Shown piece by piece: positions 33,546 to 42,977 of a stretch of DNA of 64,000 nucleotides. The stretch's first letter is position 1, and every line of letters begins with the position of its first letter. The translations under genes and the position numbers were made by a program. The notes under the pieces are model-generated. The model worked only from the letters and a program-made list of their open reading frames with translations, ran no database searches and had not been told where the DNA came from. The stretch is from G020354025 sp964621455 (GTDB lineage: Bacteria; Fidelibacterota; Marinisomatia; SCGC-AAA003-L08; TS1B11), in the NCBI GenBank assembly GCA_964621455.1, contig CAZULW010000002.1, positions 1 through 64,000 on the forward strand, read 5' to 3'.

Positions 33546-34327
33546 TTATAGAGCCGGATGTAGAAGGACCAGTCGAACTTACCCTGCTGGGCCATGTCAA
33601 TGTAGCGCTGCGCCTCATGTTGGAGTTCATTATCGGCGAACCTGTCGCTGTTCTCCTCCAGATAGGCCCGGGCGCCTTCAATATCCTTCAGAAGAAGATA
33701 GGAAACAACAATCCCCACCCGGGCTTCGTCGGCATAGGGGGTGTCATAATATTGGGACAGCACATTGTCAAAGTAGAGCCGGGCAGGCGGTAGTCGACGC
33801 CACTTCAGGTAGAGGCGCCCCGATTCATAATACTTCCGCGCCATTTTAAGCCGCAGCTCACCGATGAGTTTTTCCACCTCATCCCGCTGGGGACTGTCGG
33901 GAAAGTCATCAATAAAAGTCTGCAGCTCATCGATAGCCTCCAGGGTGATATTCTGGTCGTGATAGTAGCGCGGCGACTGTAAGACCAGGCACTGGACAAT
34001 CCGGTAGCGGGCTTCCATCAGGTGCTCCGTGCCGGCCCAGCGCCGCAGCAGGCGCTCGAACTCAATCTGGGCTTCCACGTATTTTTTCTGCTGGTAGATA
34101 CACTCGGCGTAGTAATATTGGGCCTCAGTCGCCAGGCTGCCGGCAGGGTTATTGAGGACGACCCAGTTGAAATCCACGGCCGCACGAGCCCATTTTTCCC
34201 TCTCAAAAAGGGCCTGCCCCCGGGCAAACCGTTCCTCGATGTTGTCCGCGCTGGCCGCTTCCCTTCCGGCACAGCCGAAAAGAACTAAAAAGAGGCCAAA
34301 AAAGAGTATGAACGAAATTTGTCTCAT
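33542..34327 (-). CDS. bamD: BamD-like outer-membrane assembly lipoprotein
   Basis: The protein has 261 residues. A lipoprotein signal (RQISFILFFGLFLVLFGCAG) ends in the lipobox Cys. Five tetratricopeptide repeats follow, with the order and spacing of BamD/YfiO (ERFARGQALFEREKWARAAV, YYYAECIYQQKKYVEAQIEF, TFIDDFPDSPQRDEVEKLI, RLYFDNVLSQYYDTPYADEA). It should help BamA fold outer-membrane barrels. The start is ATG 34325-34327; the longer frame upstream lacks a signal peptide. Confidence 0.85.
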   Translation of the reverse strand: MRQISFILFFGLFLVLFGCAGREAASADNIEERFARGQALFEREKWARAAVDFNWVVLNNPAGSLATEAQYYYAECIYQQKKYVEAQIEFERLLRRWAGTEHLMEARYRIVQCLVLQSPRYYHDQNITLEAIDELQTFIDDFPDSPQRDEVEKLIGELRLKMARKYYESGRLYLKWRRLPPARLYFDNVLSQYYDTPYADEARVGIVVSYLLLKDIEGARAYLEENSDRFADNELQHEAQRYIDMAQQGKFDWSFYIRLYK

Positions 34328-34356
34328 GACTAAGACAGGGTAGACCCGGGCAGCGC

Positions 34357-35334
34357 CTACCAGGTGAGACTGAGCTGTACACCACTCACGCCACGCGAGT
34401 AGGCTGGATTGAACCACAGGCGGCCACTGAGTCGGCTGGCATGCTCACGGTTCCACCTGGAAGTGGCGAAAATGGCGTCAATGGCACTGATGACGTGGTT
34501 GAACATGAGGGCGGAAATGGCATAGCTGGCGACGCTCTTCAGGCGGTTGGCATCTCCGCGCATATGCAGGTACTTGGACCGGTGCGGCGTTAAGGCAATC
34601 AGGCCCGATGTCCGCTCCTCGATTCTTATTCCATTTTTACTCGTATCAGGGTCGGCATCTTCCCATCCGGAAAAGAACTGGTTGTATTTGCCGATGTTCT
34701 CATAGTACTCGTTGGTCATTAGTATATCGACCGAATCCCTTATAGTGGGGTCATCGATATATGGGTCGAGTACCCCTGCATGCTTACTCGTATTATAGAA
34801 TTCGGGACTGCCGTCATCATCGGTATCGACATAAAATTCCAGGTGATGAGTGCCATGAGTACTGGTCCCAGGGCCGACATAGATCTGCCCGTCACCCGTC
34901 CCCCAGGGATCGGTCCGGTAGAACGGGGCGGTCTCCAGCCAGTGCCAGAAATTCCAATAGGCATCGGCGGTATCTTTGAATGCCAGGGTCGCCTCCTCAC
35001 CCTGCCGCGAATAGCTATACCAGGCCAACCCGGCCGCGATCTCGACCCCCAGAAACAGGACCGTTCTTTTAGGCTGTCCGACGTAGAGCTGCCCCGCTCC
35101 AGGCACGGCCAGTGATAGGATCATGGCCTTGCCGGGGTACCTGTAGTTGGGACTGTTTATATCAATATCACCCAGAGTATCCTGGGACTGGGAAATGGCG
35201 TTTTGAACGGCTGCCGAGCCGTAAAGTCCCCATGCTAAGGGATGAAAGGGAGCCGGGAACCGTCCGGCACCAGGAGTAACTGCCTGGGCCGTTCCCCATA
35301 TCATTATGATACCTATAGCAAGACTTATCCTCAT
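34357..35334 (-). CDS. DUF5683-like envelope protein
   Basis: The protein has 325 residues and a signal peptide (RISLAIGIIMIWGTAQAVTP). The conserved core PGKAMILSLAVPGAGQLYVG followed by the hydrophobic stretch TVLFLGVEIAAGLAWYSYS is the DUF5683 pattern common in FCB bacteria. A second hydrophobic region (SVASYAISALMFNHVISAID) lies near the end, and the last residues VQLSLTW look like a barrel strand. A variable polar insertion, about residues 130-240, is Asp/Tyr-rich. Function unknown. The start ATG (35332-35334) is just past the stop of the peptidase-barrel gene. Confidence 0.65.
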   Translation of the reverse strand: MRISLAIGIIMIWGTAQAVTPGAGRFPAPFHPLAWGLYGSAAVQNAISQSQDTLGDIDINSPNYRYPGKAMILSLAVPGAGQLYVGQPKRTVLFLGVEIAAGLAWYSYSRQGEEATLAFKDTADAYWNFWHWLETAPFYRTDPWGTGDGQIYVGPGTSTHGTHHLEFYVDTDDDGSPEFYNTSKHAGVLDPYIDDPTIRDSVDILMTNEYYENIGKYNQFFSGWEDADPDTSKNGIRIEERTSGLIALTPHRSKYLHMRGDANRLKSVASYAISALMFNHVISAIDAIFATSRWNREHASRLSGRLWFNPAYSRGVSGVQLSLTW

Positions 35335-35344
35335 GAATGCACCT

Positions 35345-38299
35345 TCAGAAATCGAACAGCAGTGAGACATAGTGCCGGTATCCTTTGAAGTCATCGCCCA
35401 GGGGCCGGTGGAACTCATAGGCCAGGGCAAAGGGAAAGACATAGAAGCTGTAGCCGTTCAGGCGCAGCTCCATACCAACCGACGACTTGTACCTGTGTCT
35501 CAGCCATGAACCTTGAAAACCGTCACCATGTTGAGCCACAAATCCCACGGATGCGTTCTGCAAAATTAAGGGCCAGAAGGGTATATTTTGCTCAAGAAAA
35601 ACGGGCAGGCGCAAGGTCAAGGTATGGACCATGAGGTTAGTCCCCTGCACCGTACTGTCGTAGTAGGTATAGCCCCGCAAACCCGGCGGCCCACCGCCAA
35701 AGAAGTAGAAGAAGTCGTCCACCTCCTGGTTGGACAGCCAGCCAAAGGTGGCCTCATAGGTGGCGGCAATTCTGGACTGGCGGTGAAGGGCAAGATGTTT
35801 CCTGAAATTTAATGTTAGGCGCAGGGTGTTATTGGGCTCATATATCGTCACGGCGGTGCTGTATTTTTTGCTTATTGCGAAATCTTCCGCAAGGCCATTA
35901 TTCTCACCTCGCAACTCCGCCTTCACCTCATACCCTTTGGTGGGAAACATGTTCCCGCCATACTCGGGGCGCCGGGCATAAAGCTGCCAGCGGGCGGCAA
36001 GGCTGGTTCCAATAAAGTAGTCAAAGGCAAATCCTCCTCCCCCAGCGTTTTCTACCACCCGGTATATTCGCATTCGATAGCGGCTATGGGCTGCCTCCAC
36101 CCAGAAGCGGTGCCTTCCCAAAGGAAAACGGAGTCCCACTATCCCTTCCAGGAGGTTGAATCTCAGGTCGTCAAACCCTTTGTACCAGTCATAGATTTTC
36201 AGGTCCTGCCGCACGTGGCGCTGGAGGGCGTAGATCTGAGCATAGAGTGTGGGACGGAACTTGCGGAACTCGAAAAGCAGAAAGAAGTCGGTATCCTTGA
36301 GCGGGTTGATACTGGCGCCCCCAAAGATCTGCAGGCGATCCAGCACGTCATTGGCGTAAAAGTACAGTCCCGGCTTGATGGTCCCGTAATCCAGCATGAG
36401 GCGGGGCATGATAAACAGCCGGGACATGGTTTCCTCATAAGGATGAGGTGAGAGCGTCATGTCAGGCCCTTCCTGGGGAGAGCCGGGCGGCGACTCCCGC
36501 ATCTCAGGCGGAATCCCTACCCGGCCCGGTTCCAGATACGCGGGGCTTTCCAGATAGGCGATCTTGTAGCCACCGCCCTGGTAGATGGTGTAGAGCACTT
36601 CCCCCCGAGCATTGACCGACGGCATAAAGGCCCCGCCCGGGACATTGGTCACATAACCCCGTTCCCCGCTTTTTTCCAGTCGGAACAGGTTGAAGATTCC
36701 CGATGCATCGGTGGCAAAGACCAGTCCCGGATCGGCAGTTACGACAGGATCACGGATATCAGCCTGCGCTGCGAGGTGGGGATCGTCAAAGCGATAAGGG
36801 GCGATTTGCCCATCGGCAAGCCGCAATTGCAGCAGCTGCCGGCCGTGGTTAAGCGTAGCGTCAAAAACAAGCAGGCTGTCTTCAGGATCATATGTCAGCG
36901 AGTGGATATACTCTCCCTCCTCAAATGCCGACAGCGTGGTGATCTCTCCGGTAGCCAGATCCATCAACCGGATGTTGGAGGTCCCGTCCCGGACCGTCAG
37001 GTAGGCAATAGTCCCTCCTTTCCCCACAAGAATGGGGGAGGTCACCCGTTCCCCGCGGGTGATCTGCTTCTTTTTGCGCCGGTCCAGATCATAGGCGTAG
37101 AGCTCCAGCCACTTGGCTCCCGTTTTCCCCGGCTTACTGCGACCGGCGTAATACAGGATCCGGCCATCAGCCGACCAGCATGGGGCCGATTGGACCGTCG
37201 CGGCAATGTGCTGTGACTTCCCGGAGTCAAAATCATAAACATAGAGATCCGTCTGCCCGAAAAAGTCCGACCTTCGATTGGAAAGGAAAGCGAATTTGCG
37301 CTCGGACGGGTGCCACACCGGGTGAAGGTTAGCAGATCCTTCGCTGACTAGAATCTCACCTGTCACCTGATGCTCACGGACTTTGGCCATGGCCCGGCTA
37401 TACTGGTTCTCCAGTTCGGCTTTCCACTCCCGGTAGAGCTGCTGCCCTGGAGTGCCGGTCACACGCTCCATCGCCCGGCTGATAGAGACAGCCAGCGGCA
37501 TCGCCATGATCCTTGAGATGTCCTCCAGGACTTCCATCCCGTACCTGTTCGCGAGATACCTGACAAAGGCAAAGCCCTGGTTGTAGACGCTCTCGTTCCC
37601 GACGCCCCGCTTGCCGAAGCTGTTCATGGCGGCGAAGCTGAGGAGGCTGCCGTTGAGGACCCGGTCTCGCAGGATCATGTCGCGGTGAGAGTCCCAGTAG
37701 TCGTAGTTGGCACCGGGGTACATGAGCTGGGCCACCCCCTCGGCGAACCAGGGGGGGATATTCACGCCGGGATAAGGGTAGGACACCAGCACGTTAGGGT
37801 AGCCGTAGAGCACGTCCTCGCGCTTCTCCTCTTCGTACCCGAGTACCTGAAAATAGAGGCCGGGTATTCGGGGGGTGAATTTCATGGCCGTGGCGAGCTG
37901 GATGATGTGGACGAACTCGTGGGTGATAACGCCCTGCATCCAGCGGTGGCTGCCGCGCAGGTCGAAGTCCAGGGGTCGGGCCCAAATTTCGATCTTATTA
38001 TCATAGAAATAGGCGATGCCGTTGGAGACATCGTCCACGTCCTTGATGATGAGATGGGTCCTGGTAGGGGGCTCGAAGTTGTAAATGCGAGTCACCGGAC
38101 CGTAAATCTTCTCGGCCACGGCAGCCGCTTCCCGGGCCGAACGCTCCGTCCCCCGGTGGAAGTGGATCAGGAAGTGCCCGGTCTCAAAGGACTGCCACTC
38201 CAGCTCGGGATGGTTGTACCACTCGTCCTGGCCCCGGGCACTCCCCGCCAACAAGCCGAGAGCGATGATAAGGGGCACGTATGATCGCTGGATAGGCAT
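35345..38299 (-). CDS. Peptidase-TolB propeller-BamA-like barrel fusion, outer membrane
   Basis: The protein has 984 residues and three parts. After a signal peptide (YVPLIIALGLLAGSARG) comes a gluzincin-type metallopeptidase domain (about 25-290) with zinc motif GVITHEFVHIIQ and a downstream Glu in PPWFAEGVAQ. Next is a TolB-like beta-propeller (about 310-620: LHPVWHPSERKFAFLSNRRS, APCWSADGRILYYAGRS). The C-terminus (about 650-984) is an Omp85/D15-like beta-barrel with FFGGGPPGLRGYTYYDST and a terminal Phe (VSLLFDF). It seems to combine an exported protease, a binding platform and its own membrane pore or anchor. The start ATG shares one base with the upstream stop (TGATG). Confidence 0.8.
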   Translation of the reverse strand: MPIQRSYVPLIIALGLLAGSARGQDEWYNHPELEWQSFETGHFLIHFHRGTERSAREAAAVAEKIYGPVTRIYNFEPPTRTHLIIKDVDDVSNGIAYFYDNKIEIWARPLDFDLRGSHRWMQGVITHEFVHIIQLATAMKFTPRIPGLYFQVLGYEEEKREDVLYGYPNVLVSYPYPGVNIPPWFAEGVAQLMYPGANYDYWDSHRDMILRDRVLNGSLLSFAAMNSFGKRGVGNESVYNQGFAFVRYLANRYGMEVLEDISRIMAMPLAVSISRAMERVTGTPGQQLYREWKAELENQYSRAMAKVREHQVTGEILVSEGSANLHPVWHPSERKFAFLSNRRSDFFGQTDLYVYDFDSGKSQHIAATVQSAPCWSADGRILYYAGRSKPGKTGAKWLELYAYDLDRRKKKQITRGERVTSPILVGKGGTIAYLTVRDGTSNIRLMDLATGEITTLSAFEEGEYIHSLTYDPEDSLLVFDATLNHGRQLLQLRLADGQIAPYRFDDPHLAAQADIRDPVVTADPGLVFATDASGIFNLFRLEKSGERGYVTNVPGGAFMPSVNARGEVLYTIYQGGGYKIAYLESPAYLEPGRVGIPPEMRESPPGSPQEGPDMTLSPHPYEETMSRLFIMPRLMLDYGTIKPGLYFYANDVLDRLQIFGGASINPLKDTDFFLLFEFRKFRPTLYAQIYALQRHVRQDLKIYDWYKGFDDLRFNLLEGIVGLRFPLGRHRFWVEAAHSRYRMRIYRVVENAGGGGFAFDYFIGTSLAARWQLYARRPEYGGNMFPTKGYEVKAELRGENNGLAEDFAISKKYSTAVTIYEPNNTLRLTLNFRKHLALHRQSRIAATYEATFGWLSNQEVDDFFYFFGGGPPGLRGYTYYDSTVQGTNLMVHTLTLRLPVFLEQNIPFWPLILQNASVGFVAQHGDGFQGSWLRHRYKSSVGMELRLNGYSFYVFPFALAYEFHRPLGDDFKGYRHYVSLLFDF

Positions 38300-41295
38300 C
38301 AACGGACTACGGCGATCTTTACCAGAGCCGACACCTTATCAGCCCCTTTCACCTCCACTACTGCATAGTACAGGCCCGACGGGTTATTCCCCACATCCCA
38401 GCGCCATTCGTTATAGTCATTAGTGGCGAGGTCTGTGAGCTCTTTCTTGGTTACCAACAGGCCGTCCACGGTATAGATGCGGATGGTGGCCCGCGTAGCC
38501 TGACCGGTGTAAAAGCGAATGGTGGTGCGTCCCTCGGTCACCGGGTTGGGGTAGTTGTAGACCCGGGCCTTGTCCAGTATGGCGGGCTGGTCCTCTAACA
38601 GGTGCTCGCCATCATTGAGGGAATACCGGCTGCGGGAGTGGCGGCCCTGGGGCGTGACCCACTGGGGGTTCTGTTCATCGGGATCAAACCAGTGGATGCG
38701 GTCGCCGTTGGCCAGTCCGACCCTTCCATCTGCGGTGTGCAGGAGAAACAGTTCCGACGGGTCGGCGTGGAGTCCCAGGCGGTCCAGGAGCCGGCCTTCG
38801 TAGCTGTAGATGGCGATATCGCCGCTTTCCACTACTACCAGCTCGGGGCGGATATCGTCGATATCGTCCATGAGGTTGGCGATGAGGACGGGGTTAGGGG
38901 TGACATTTCCGTGCACAGGAAAGCCATCCAGAACCGTACCATTGGAATTCACTGCAATCATCCTGTAGGTTGGCACGAATTCGAGAATATCAGTCCTAGT
39001 CCTATATGTGAAGGCCACAATTTCATCCAGCCCGTCACCATCCACATCAGCCAGGGAAGGAGGGATAGAACGGACCCAAGCGAGGTTTGGTCCGGGGTCA
39101 ACGCCATCTTCTCCAGGCGGGCCTAAGATAATGGGGCTCCTCGTTTCATTGTCATTGAGATAGCCCCAACTGGTAATGACCGGCAAACCATCTTCATAGC
39201 GCACCTGATAATATTCTATATAGGTAGTGTCCGGTGAATCGGGCAAAACCGAATCCCGCATGCCGATGAAAAGCAGCCCATCGTTGAAGTATAACGCCTC
39301 AACGCGAATGGTATCGCTGAGCGGCGGATGCGGATAAGGTGATCCGTTCCCCCGGTATCGTTGGGCCGTATACCCGGCCTGGGTTGAGTCCACGACCCAA
39401 AAGGCGCTGCTTGCATCCCCTACTACGGGGTCCGACTCACTAACAATAAGCGAACTTGTAGAAATAAGGATTGCGACAAACGTCTCACTGGCATCCGCCC
39501 CAGCCATATATAGGGAATCACCACGCGCATAGAGCCACTTTTCCCCATTATACCCCAGCAACCGGCTCCCCTCCGGCAGGCGGGTCACGTTTTCATCACC
39601 CACTGTAAAATTAAGCGTACTGTCCGCCGGGCCAATCTTCGAGACGGCGACGCCGCTTGCCGCCCCGGAGTTCAGGTGGGTGGAGGGGCGGGTGTCGCTG
39701 TCGAAGCTGAGCAGGCCCTGGGGGTTATTGGCCTCGCGGTCCGGGTTGGCCCTGAAGAAGTCCTCGTTGCCGGCGTACCACAGGTCCCACCGCCAGCCCT
39801 GGGTGGGATCGCCAAAGATGGCCGTGGTAGGAAAGCCGATGTCCACGGCACCGTCGGCCTCCACCAGGGCCACGGCCCGGGCCTGAGGATCGTCGTTGAT
39901 GCCCTGCATGGAAGCCCTGTAGCGCGACTCATCCACGTGCCAGATGAGCAGGCCGCTGCCGGGCAGGCCCAGGTCGTAGTTGGGCACGGCAGTGATCACA
40001 CCGCTGGCTGTATCCACTCCCGCCGAGTCCACCAGGTAGTCGAAATAGGGCGGCAATGTATAGCTGCCGGAGCCATCGGGAGTGCGGTTGCGGTACCGTA
40101 GACTGTCCAGGTCCACACCCGGCAGGCCCGGGACCCAGTTCAGCCGGTTCTCTACCAGGAAATATTCACTGGTGCTCAGGCTGATCCGGCCTACTTGCCC
40201 TTCGTCCAGATGTCGTGCTGCCAGGGCAAAATCCCCTTCCAGCTCTTCGGCCACCTCCCAACCCAGGAAGACGCGGGTCCAGGCGCTGGGCGGTGCCGGG
40301 ATCACCCCCTGACCATTGTTGGAACCCACATCCATGAGGCCAAAGACGCCCACGCTCGTCACACCGTTTTCGGTATCAAAAAGGGGCGGGAAGCCCAGGG
40401 CGTAGCCCACCAGCAGGGCGAAGGTCCCCGTCAGGCCGATCTGCATATCGCAGTAGTCGGTCTCACCGGGGAAAACGTCCTCCACGATGTCGTAGTAGAT
40501 ATGGTTCTGCCCCTCGGGCAGGAGGATGCCGGGCCGGTCGAAGAGGGTGCTGTCGGGGAGGAGGATACCGGAGGTGCCCAGGGCAGCCAGGACCATGTTA
40601 CTGTCGATGGTTGCGCTGGGGATGTCCAGAGGGGTCGGGTCCAGGAAGTCGTAGGCAAAATCCTGCCCCAGGCCGGCGTGGAAGACCACCACCATGTCAT
40701 AGTCCAGGACCCCGATCCCGCTGCCGGCGGCAGCGAGAAGACTCTCGGCAAACAGCGCCACCAGCAGGGCGTCGCTGGAGTCCTCGTCGGCAACCGACCG
40801 GTAGCTGGCCATGGTGCCCTCAAGGACAATGGGATCATTGCCCTCCGGATAAACCCGACAACTGTCCCGATTGAAGGTGACCTTCCCGTTAGAAACGTTC
40901 TCAAAGTAGTTGGCCATGGCTTCCAACTGGGCGTCGAAGTAGGGCATGTCATGCGGCGGCGGGTCCACCAGGAAGCCATCACATTGCACCGAACCAACGC
41001 TCAATGAATCGATGTCCATGAGAAATGTGCCATTTCCAGTAGTGGAAAGGTCATTGTCAGGCTTGAAGGCCACCCGCAGGGCCAGGACGGTAAGGTCCAT
41101 TGTTGACCCGGTGGGGGCTGCCGGGGCTCTTGCCCCCCGGCCAGGCAGGATTAAACGGGGCATTGTTTGGCCATACAGCGTCAGGCACAGGAACAAGGCC
41201 CATACGGGCGGGGCCCAGCCGGGCAGGGTCCGCCAGGGCCGGATAGAAAAAATCCCACCCCGCCGACGGCGGGGCGGGATTTTCCTGGAAGTCAT
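38299..41295 (-). CDS. M6-like secreted protein with T9SS sorting domain, zinc site lost
   Basis: The frame has 998 residues. Part one (to about 520) resembles the M6 (immune inhibitor A) peptidase domain, including ALGFPPLFDTENG and VFGLMDVGSNNGQG. Where active enzymes have FAHEFGHALG, this protein reads FALLVGYALG, so both His and the Glu are gone. Part two holds FG-GAP-like text (PSLADVDGDGLDEIVAF). The last 85 residues are a type IX secretion sorting domain (YNYPNPVTEGRTTIRFYT, NPSGLYYAVVEVKG). The true start is unclear: ATG 41293-41295 precedes a terminator-like hairpin and a Pro/Arg-rich stretch, and the signal peptide lies near WALFLCLTLYGQ. Confidence 0.75.
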   Translation of the reverse strand: MTSRKIPPRRRRGGIFSIRPWRTLPGWAPPVWALFLCLTLYGQTMPRLILPGRGARAPAAPTGSTMDLTVLALRVAFKPDNDLSTTGNGTFLMDIDSLSVGSVQCDGFLVDPPPHDMPYFDAQLEAMANYFENVSNGKVTFNRDSCRVYPEGNDPIVLEGTMASYRSVADEDSSDALLVALFAESLLAAAGSGIGVLDYDMVVVFHAGLGQDFAYDFLDPTPLDIPSATIDSNMVLAALGTSGILLPDSTLFDRPGILLPEGQNHIYYDIVEDVFPGETDYCDMQIGLTGTFALLVGYALGFPPLFDTENGVTSVGVFGLMDVGSNNGQGVIPAPPSAWTRVFLGWEVAEELEGDFALAARHLDEGQVGRISLSTSEYFLVENRLNWVPGLPGVDLDSLRYRNRTPDGSGSYTLPPYFDYLVDSAGVDTASGVITAVPNYDLGLPGSGLLIWHVDESRYRASMQGINDDPQARAVALVEADGAVDIGFPTTAIFGDPTQGWRWDLWYAGNEDFFRANPDREANNPQGLLSFDSDTRPSTHLNSGAASGVAVSKIGPADSTLNFTVGDENVTRLPEGSRLLGYNGEKWLYARGDSLYMAGADASETFVAILISTSSLIVSESDPVVGDASSAFWVVDSTQAGYTAQRYRGNGSPYPHPPLSDTIRVEALYFNDGLLFIGMRDSVLPDSPDTTYIEYYQVRYEDGLPVITSWGYLNDNETRSPIILGPPGEDGVDPGPNLAWVRSIPPSLADVDGDGLDEIVAFTYRTRTDILEFVPTYRMIAVNSNGTVLDGFPVHGNVTPNPVLIANLMDDIDDIRPELVVVESGDIAIYSYEGRLLDRLGLHADPSELFLLHTADGRVGLANGDRIHWFDPDEQNPQWVTPQGRHSRSRYSLNDGEHLLEDQPAILDKARVYNYPNPVTEGRTTIRFYTGQATRATIRIYTVDGLLVTKKELTDLATNDYNEWRWDVGNNPSGLYYAVVEVKGADKVSALVKIAVVR
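41246..41284 (-). terminator. Terminator-like hairpin between porV and the M6-like gene
   Basis: On the minus strand AAATCCCGCCCCGCCG and CGGCGGGGTGGGATT form a long stem followed by a six-base T run (41247-41252). It begins about 20 bases after the porV stop and lies inside the 5' end of the next reading frame. It would end most porV transcripts and suggests that the M6-like protein starts further downstream. Confidence 0.65.
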
Positions 41296-41304
41296 CGAGG
41301 GCGG

Positions 41305-42519
41305 TTAAAAGCCTATGTTCAGAGAGAAGCGCATGGTGTTGGTCAATGGATGCCCTTCGTCCCCGTAAATATAGCCGAAGTCAAACCCGTAGGGGCCATA
41401 GTGAATCCCCGCTCCGAACGTCGGATTCCAGATCTTGCCCAGCTTGTCATAGATGAACCCGGCCCGGATGGCGAAATAGGTCGAGTACCAATATTCGATC
41501 CCGATATTATGGGTGATGGTATCCAGCTCATCCATGATCGTGGCTTCGTTCCGGTTGCCTACCTCCGTCGAGTCGATGATTCCGTCACCGCTCCGGTCGA
41601 CATCACCACCAAAGCGCCAGTCGTCAAACCAGGATGTGAACAGCGCCAGGTACCAGGGATCGGTGTGGGTCTGCTCCCACCTACCGTTCTTACTATATTC
41701 GCCCCCGCTGGATCGATTGCCATCAGCATCAAATCCACCGATCTCGTGATTGCCGTCATAGTCGATGCTGGGGTAGCTGGCTACCAGCAGCTTATTCATA
41801 TCATACAGAAGAGACAACCGGTTGTACCTGGTCTCTATCAGGCGCCATTTTATTCCCAACTTCATGTTAGTGGGCGGCGGGTCGGCCTGCTCATCATCGA
41901 TGAAGGCGATCTTGGGACCGATATTGCTGATAGCCAGGCCCAGGTCCAGGCGGGAAAATAGAAATTGCCGTCGGTAGTAGGCGATATCAAAGGCAAAGTC
42001 GGTGGACACGCCCTTTCCCTCTTCGGCGCCGGCACCGATTGCAGACAGGTTCTGGTGGATGAGTTTCACATTGAAGCCCACCGATGAGAGCGGCGACATC
42101 TTCGTGCCGAAGCTGACCGTAGCGGCAGCCATGCTGCTGTTGAATTCTCCCAGCGGCTCCCCTTGCTCACCCGTACGCATCTGTGTGCCCAGGTCCAGGT
42201 AGATCACGTGGCCGCCAAAAGTACCGATCCCGGGCACGTTATAACGGAACCCAAGGAAGTTATAAACCATATCATTGGCCAGGTTTTTCAGCCAGTCGGC
42301 GCGTTGATAGACTACTTCTCTCCGGGGTAAAAAGGCCAGGGCGGCGGGATTCCAGTAACTGGCGTAAGCATCGGTCGCGGCGGCTACCTGTGCTTCCCCG
42401 GCACCCCCCGCGGCAGCGCCAGGAGCAATGAGCAGGAAGATGGCTGAGGCCGTGCTCTGGGCCTGAACGACCCCGCAAAGAAGTAGGACGGCAGTAAGGA
42501 TCCGAGTCAGTCGTTTCAT
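41305..42519 (-). CDS. PorV/PorQ-family outer-membrane protein (T9SS)
   Basis: The protein has 404 residues, a signal peptide (TRILTAVLLLCGVVQAQ), and a FadL-like beta-barrel. The start of the mature part (AIFLLIAPGAAAGGAGEAQV, then YASYWNPAALAF) is the PorV pattern. Members shuttle type IX secretion cargo to the attachment complex. The neighbour directly downstream carries a T9SS sorting domain, so the pair may be carrier and client. The C-terminal Phe (FSLNIGF) is typical of barrels. A strong promoter lies about 170 bases upstream. Confidence 0.8.
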   Translation of the reverse strand: MKRLTRILTAVLLLCGVVQAQSTASAIFLLIAPGAAAGGAGEAQVAAATDAYASYWNPAALAFLPRREVVYQRADWLKNLANDMVYNFLGFRYNVPGIGTFGGHVIYLDLGTQMRTGEQGEPLGEFNSSMAAATVSFGTKMSPLSSVGFNVKLIHQNLSAIGAGAEEGKGVSTDFAFDIAYYRRQFLFSRLDLGLAISNIGPKIAFIDDEQADPPPTNMKLGIKWRLIETRYNRLSLLYDMNKLLVASYPSIDYDGNHEIGGFDADGNRSSGGEYSKNGRWEQTHTDPWYLALFTSWFDDWRFGGDVDRSGDGIIDSTEVGNRNEATIMDELDTITHNIGIEYWYSTYFAIRAGFIYDKLGKIWNPTFGAGIHYGPYGFDFGYIYGDEGHPLTNTMRFSLNIGF

Positions 42520-42689
42520 TAAGTCAGATTCCTCTCAGGCTTAACACTTATATACTACCCTTTTTTTGTCTGGCAGGGCCGGGACAAAACAGGGATTCAA
42601 CTTCACAAGTATCGCGACCGCTGGCGGCCGCCTCTTCAACAAGCTGTTATCGAAACGACGCTGAGTACGATCCTCCATATTACGAGGTC

Positions 42690-42719
42690 AATATACGGGC
42701 AACTCTTTTGCTTTGTCAA
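42690..42719 (-). promoter_or_regulatory. Strong putative promoter of porV
   Basis: On the minus strand TTGACA (42714-42719, consensus) and TATATT (42690-42695) are separated by 18 bases. It lies just past the stop of the Trm112-like gene and about 170 bases before porV. It is the best sigma-70-type promoter I can see in the window. Confidence 0.65.
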
Positions 42720-42720
42720 G

Positions 42721-42906
42721 TCAACTGCGATCTTGCTCATCCAAGGTGTGAGCTTGATCAATAAGCATGATGGGGACATCGTTCTCCACTGGATATGCCA
42801 GCCGGCAAGTGGCGCAGATGAGCCGCTCCTCGTCGTCACGGTAGTCCAGCTGACCCTTGCACTTGGGACACACGAGGATATCCAGCAGGTCTTTGGACAA
42901 ACTCAT
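42721..42906 (-). CDS. Trm112-family zinc-ribbon protein (UPF0434/YcaR-like)
   Basis: The protein has 61 residues. One CPKC (LDILVCPKCKGQLDYR) and one CATC (ERLICATCRLAYPVE) pair bind zinc, and the tail DVPIMLIDQA is typical. In eukaryotes and archaea Trm112 activates methyltransferases; the bacterial role is unclear. It lies about 70 bases after nrdR. Confidence 0.85.
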   Translation of the reverse strand: MSLSKDLLDILVCPKCKGQLDYRDDEERLICATCRLAYPVENDVPIMLIDQAHTLDEQDRS

Positions 42907-42977
42907 ACATTATCCTCATCGGTATGCAAAATGCATTCTTTAGGGTTTTGTTCCAGGTTGTGCCACTTTGCAGACAT

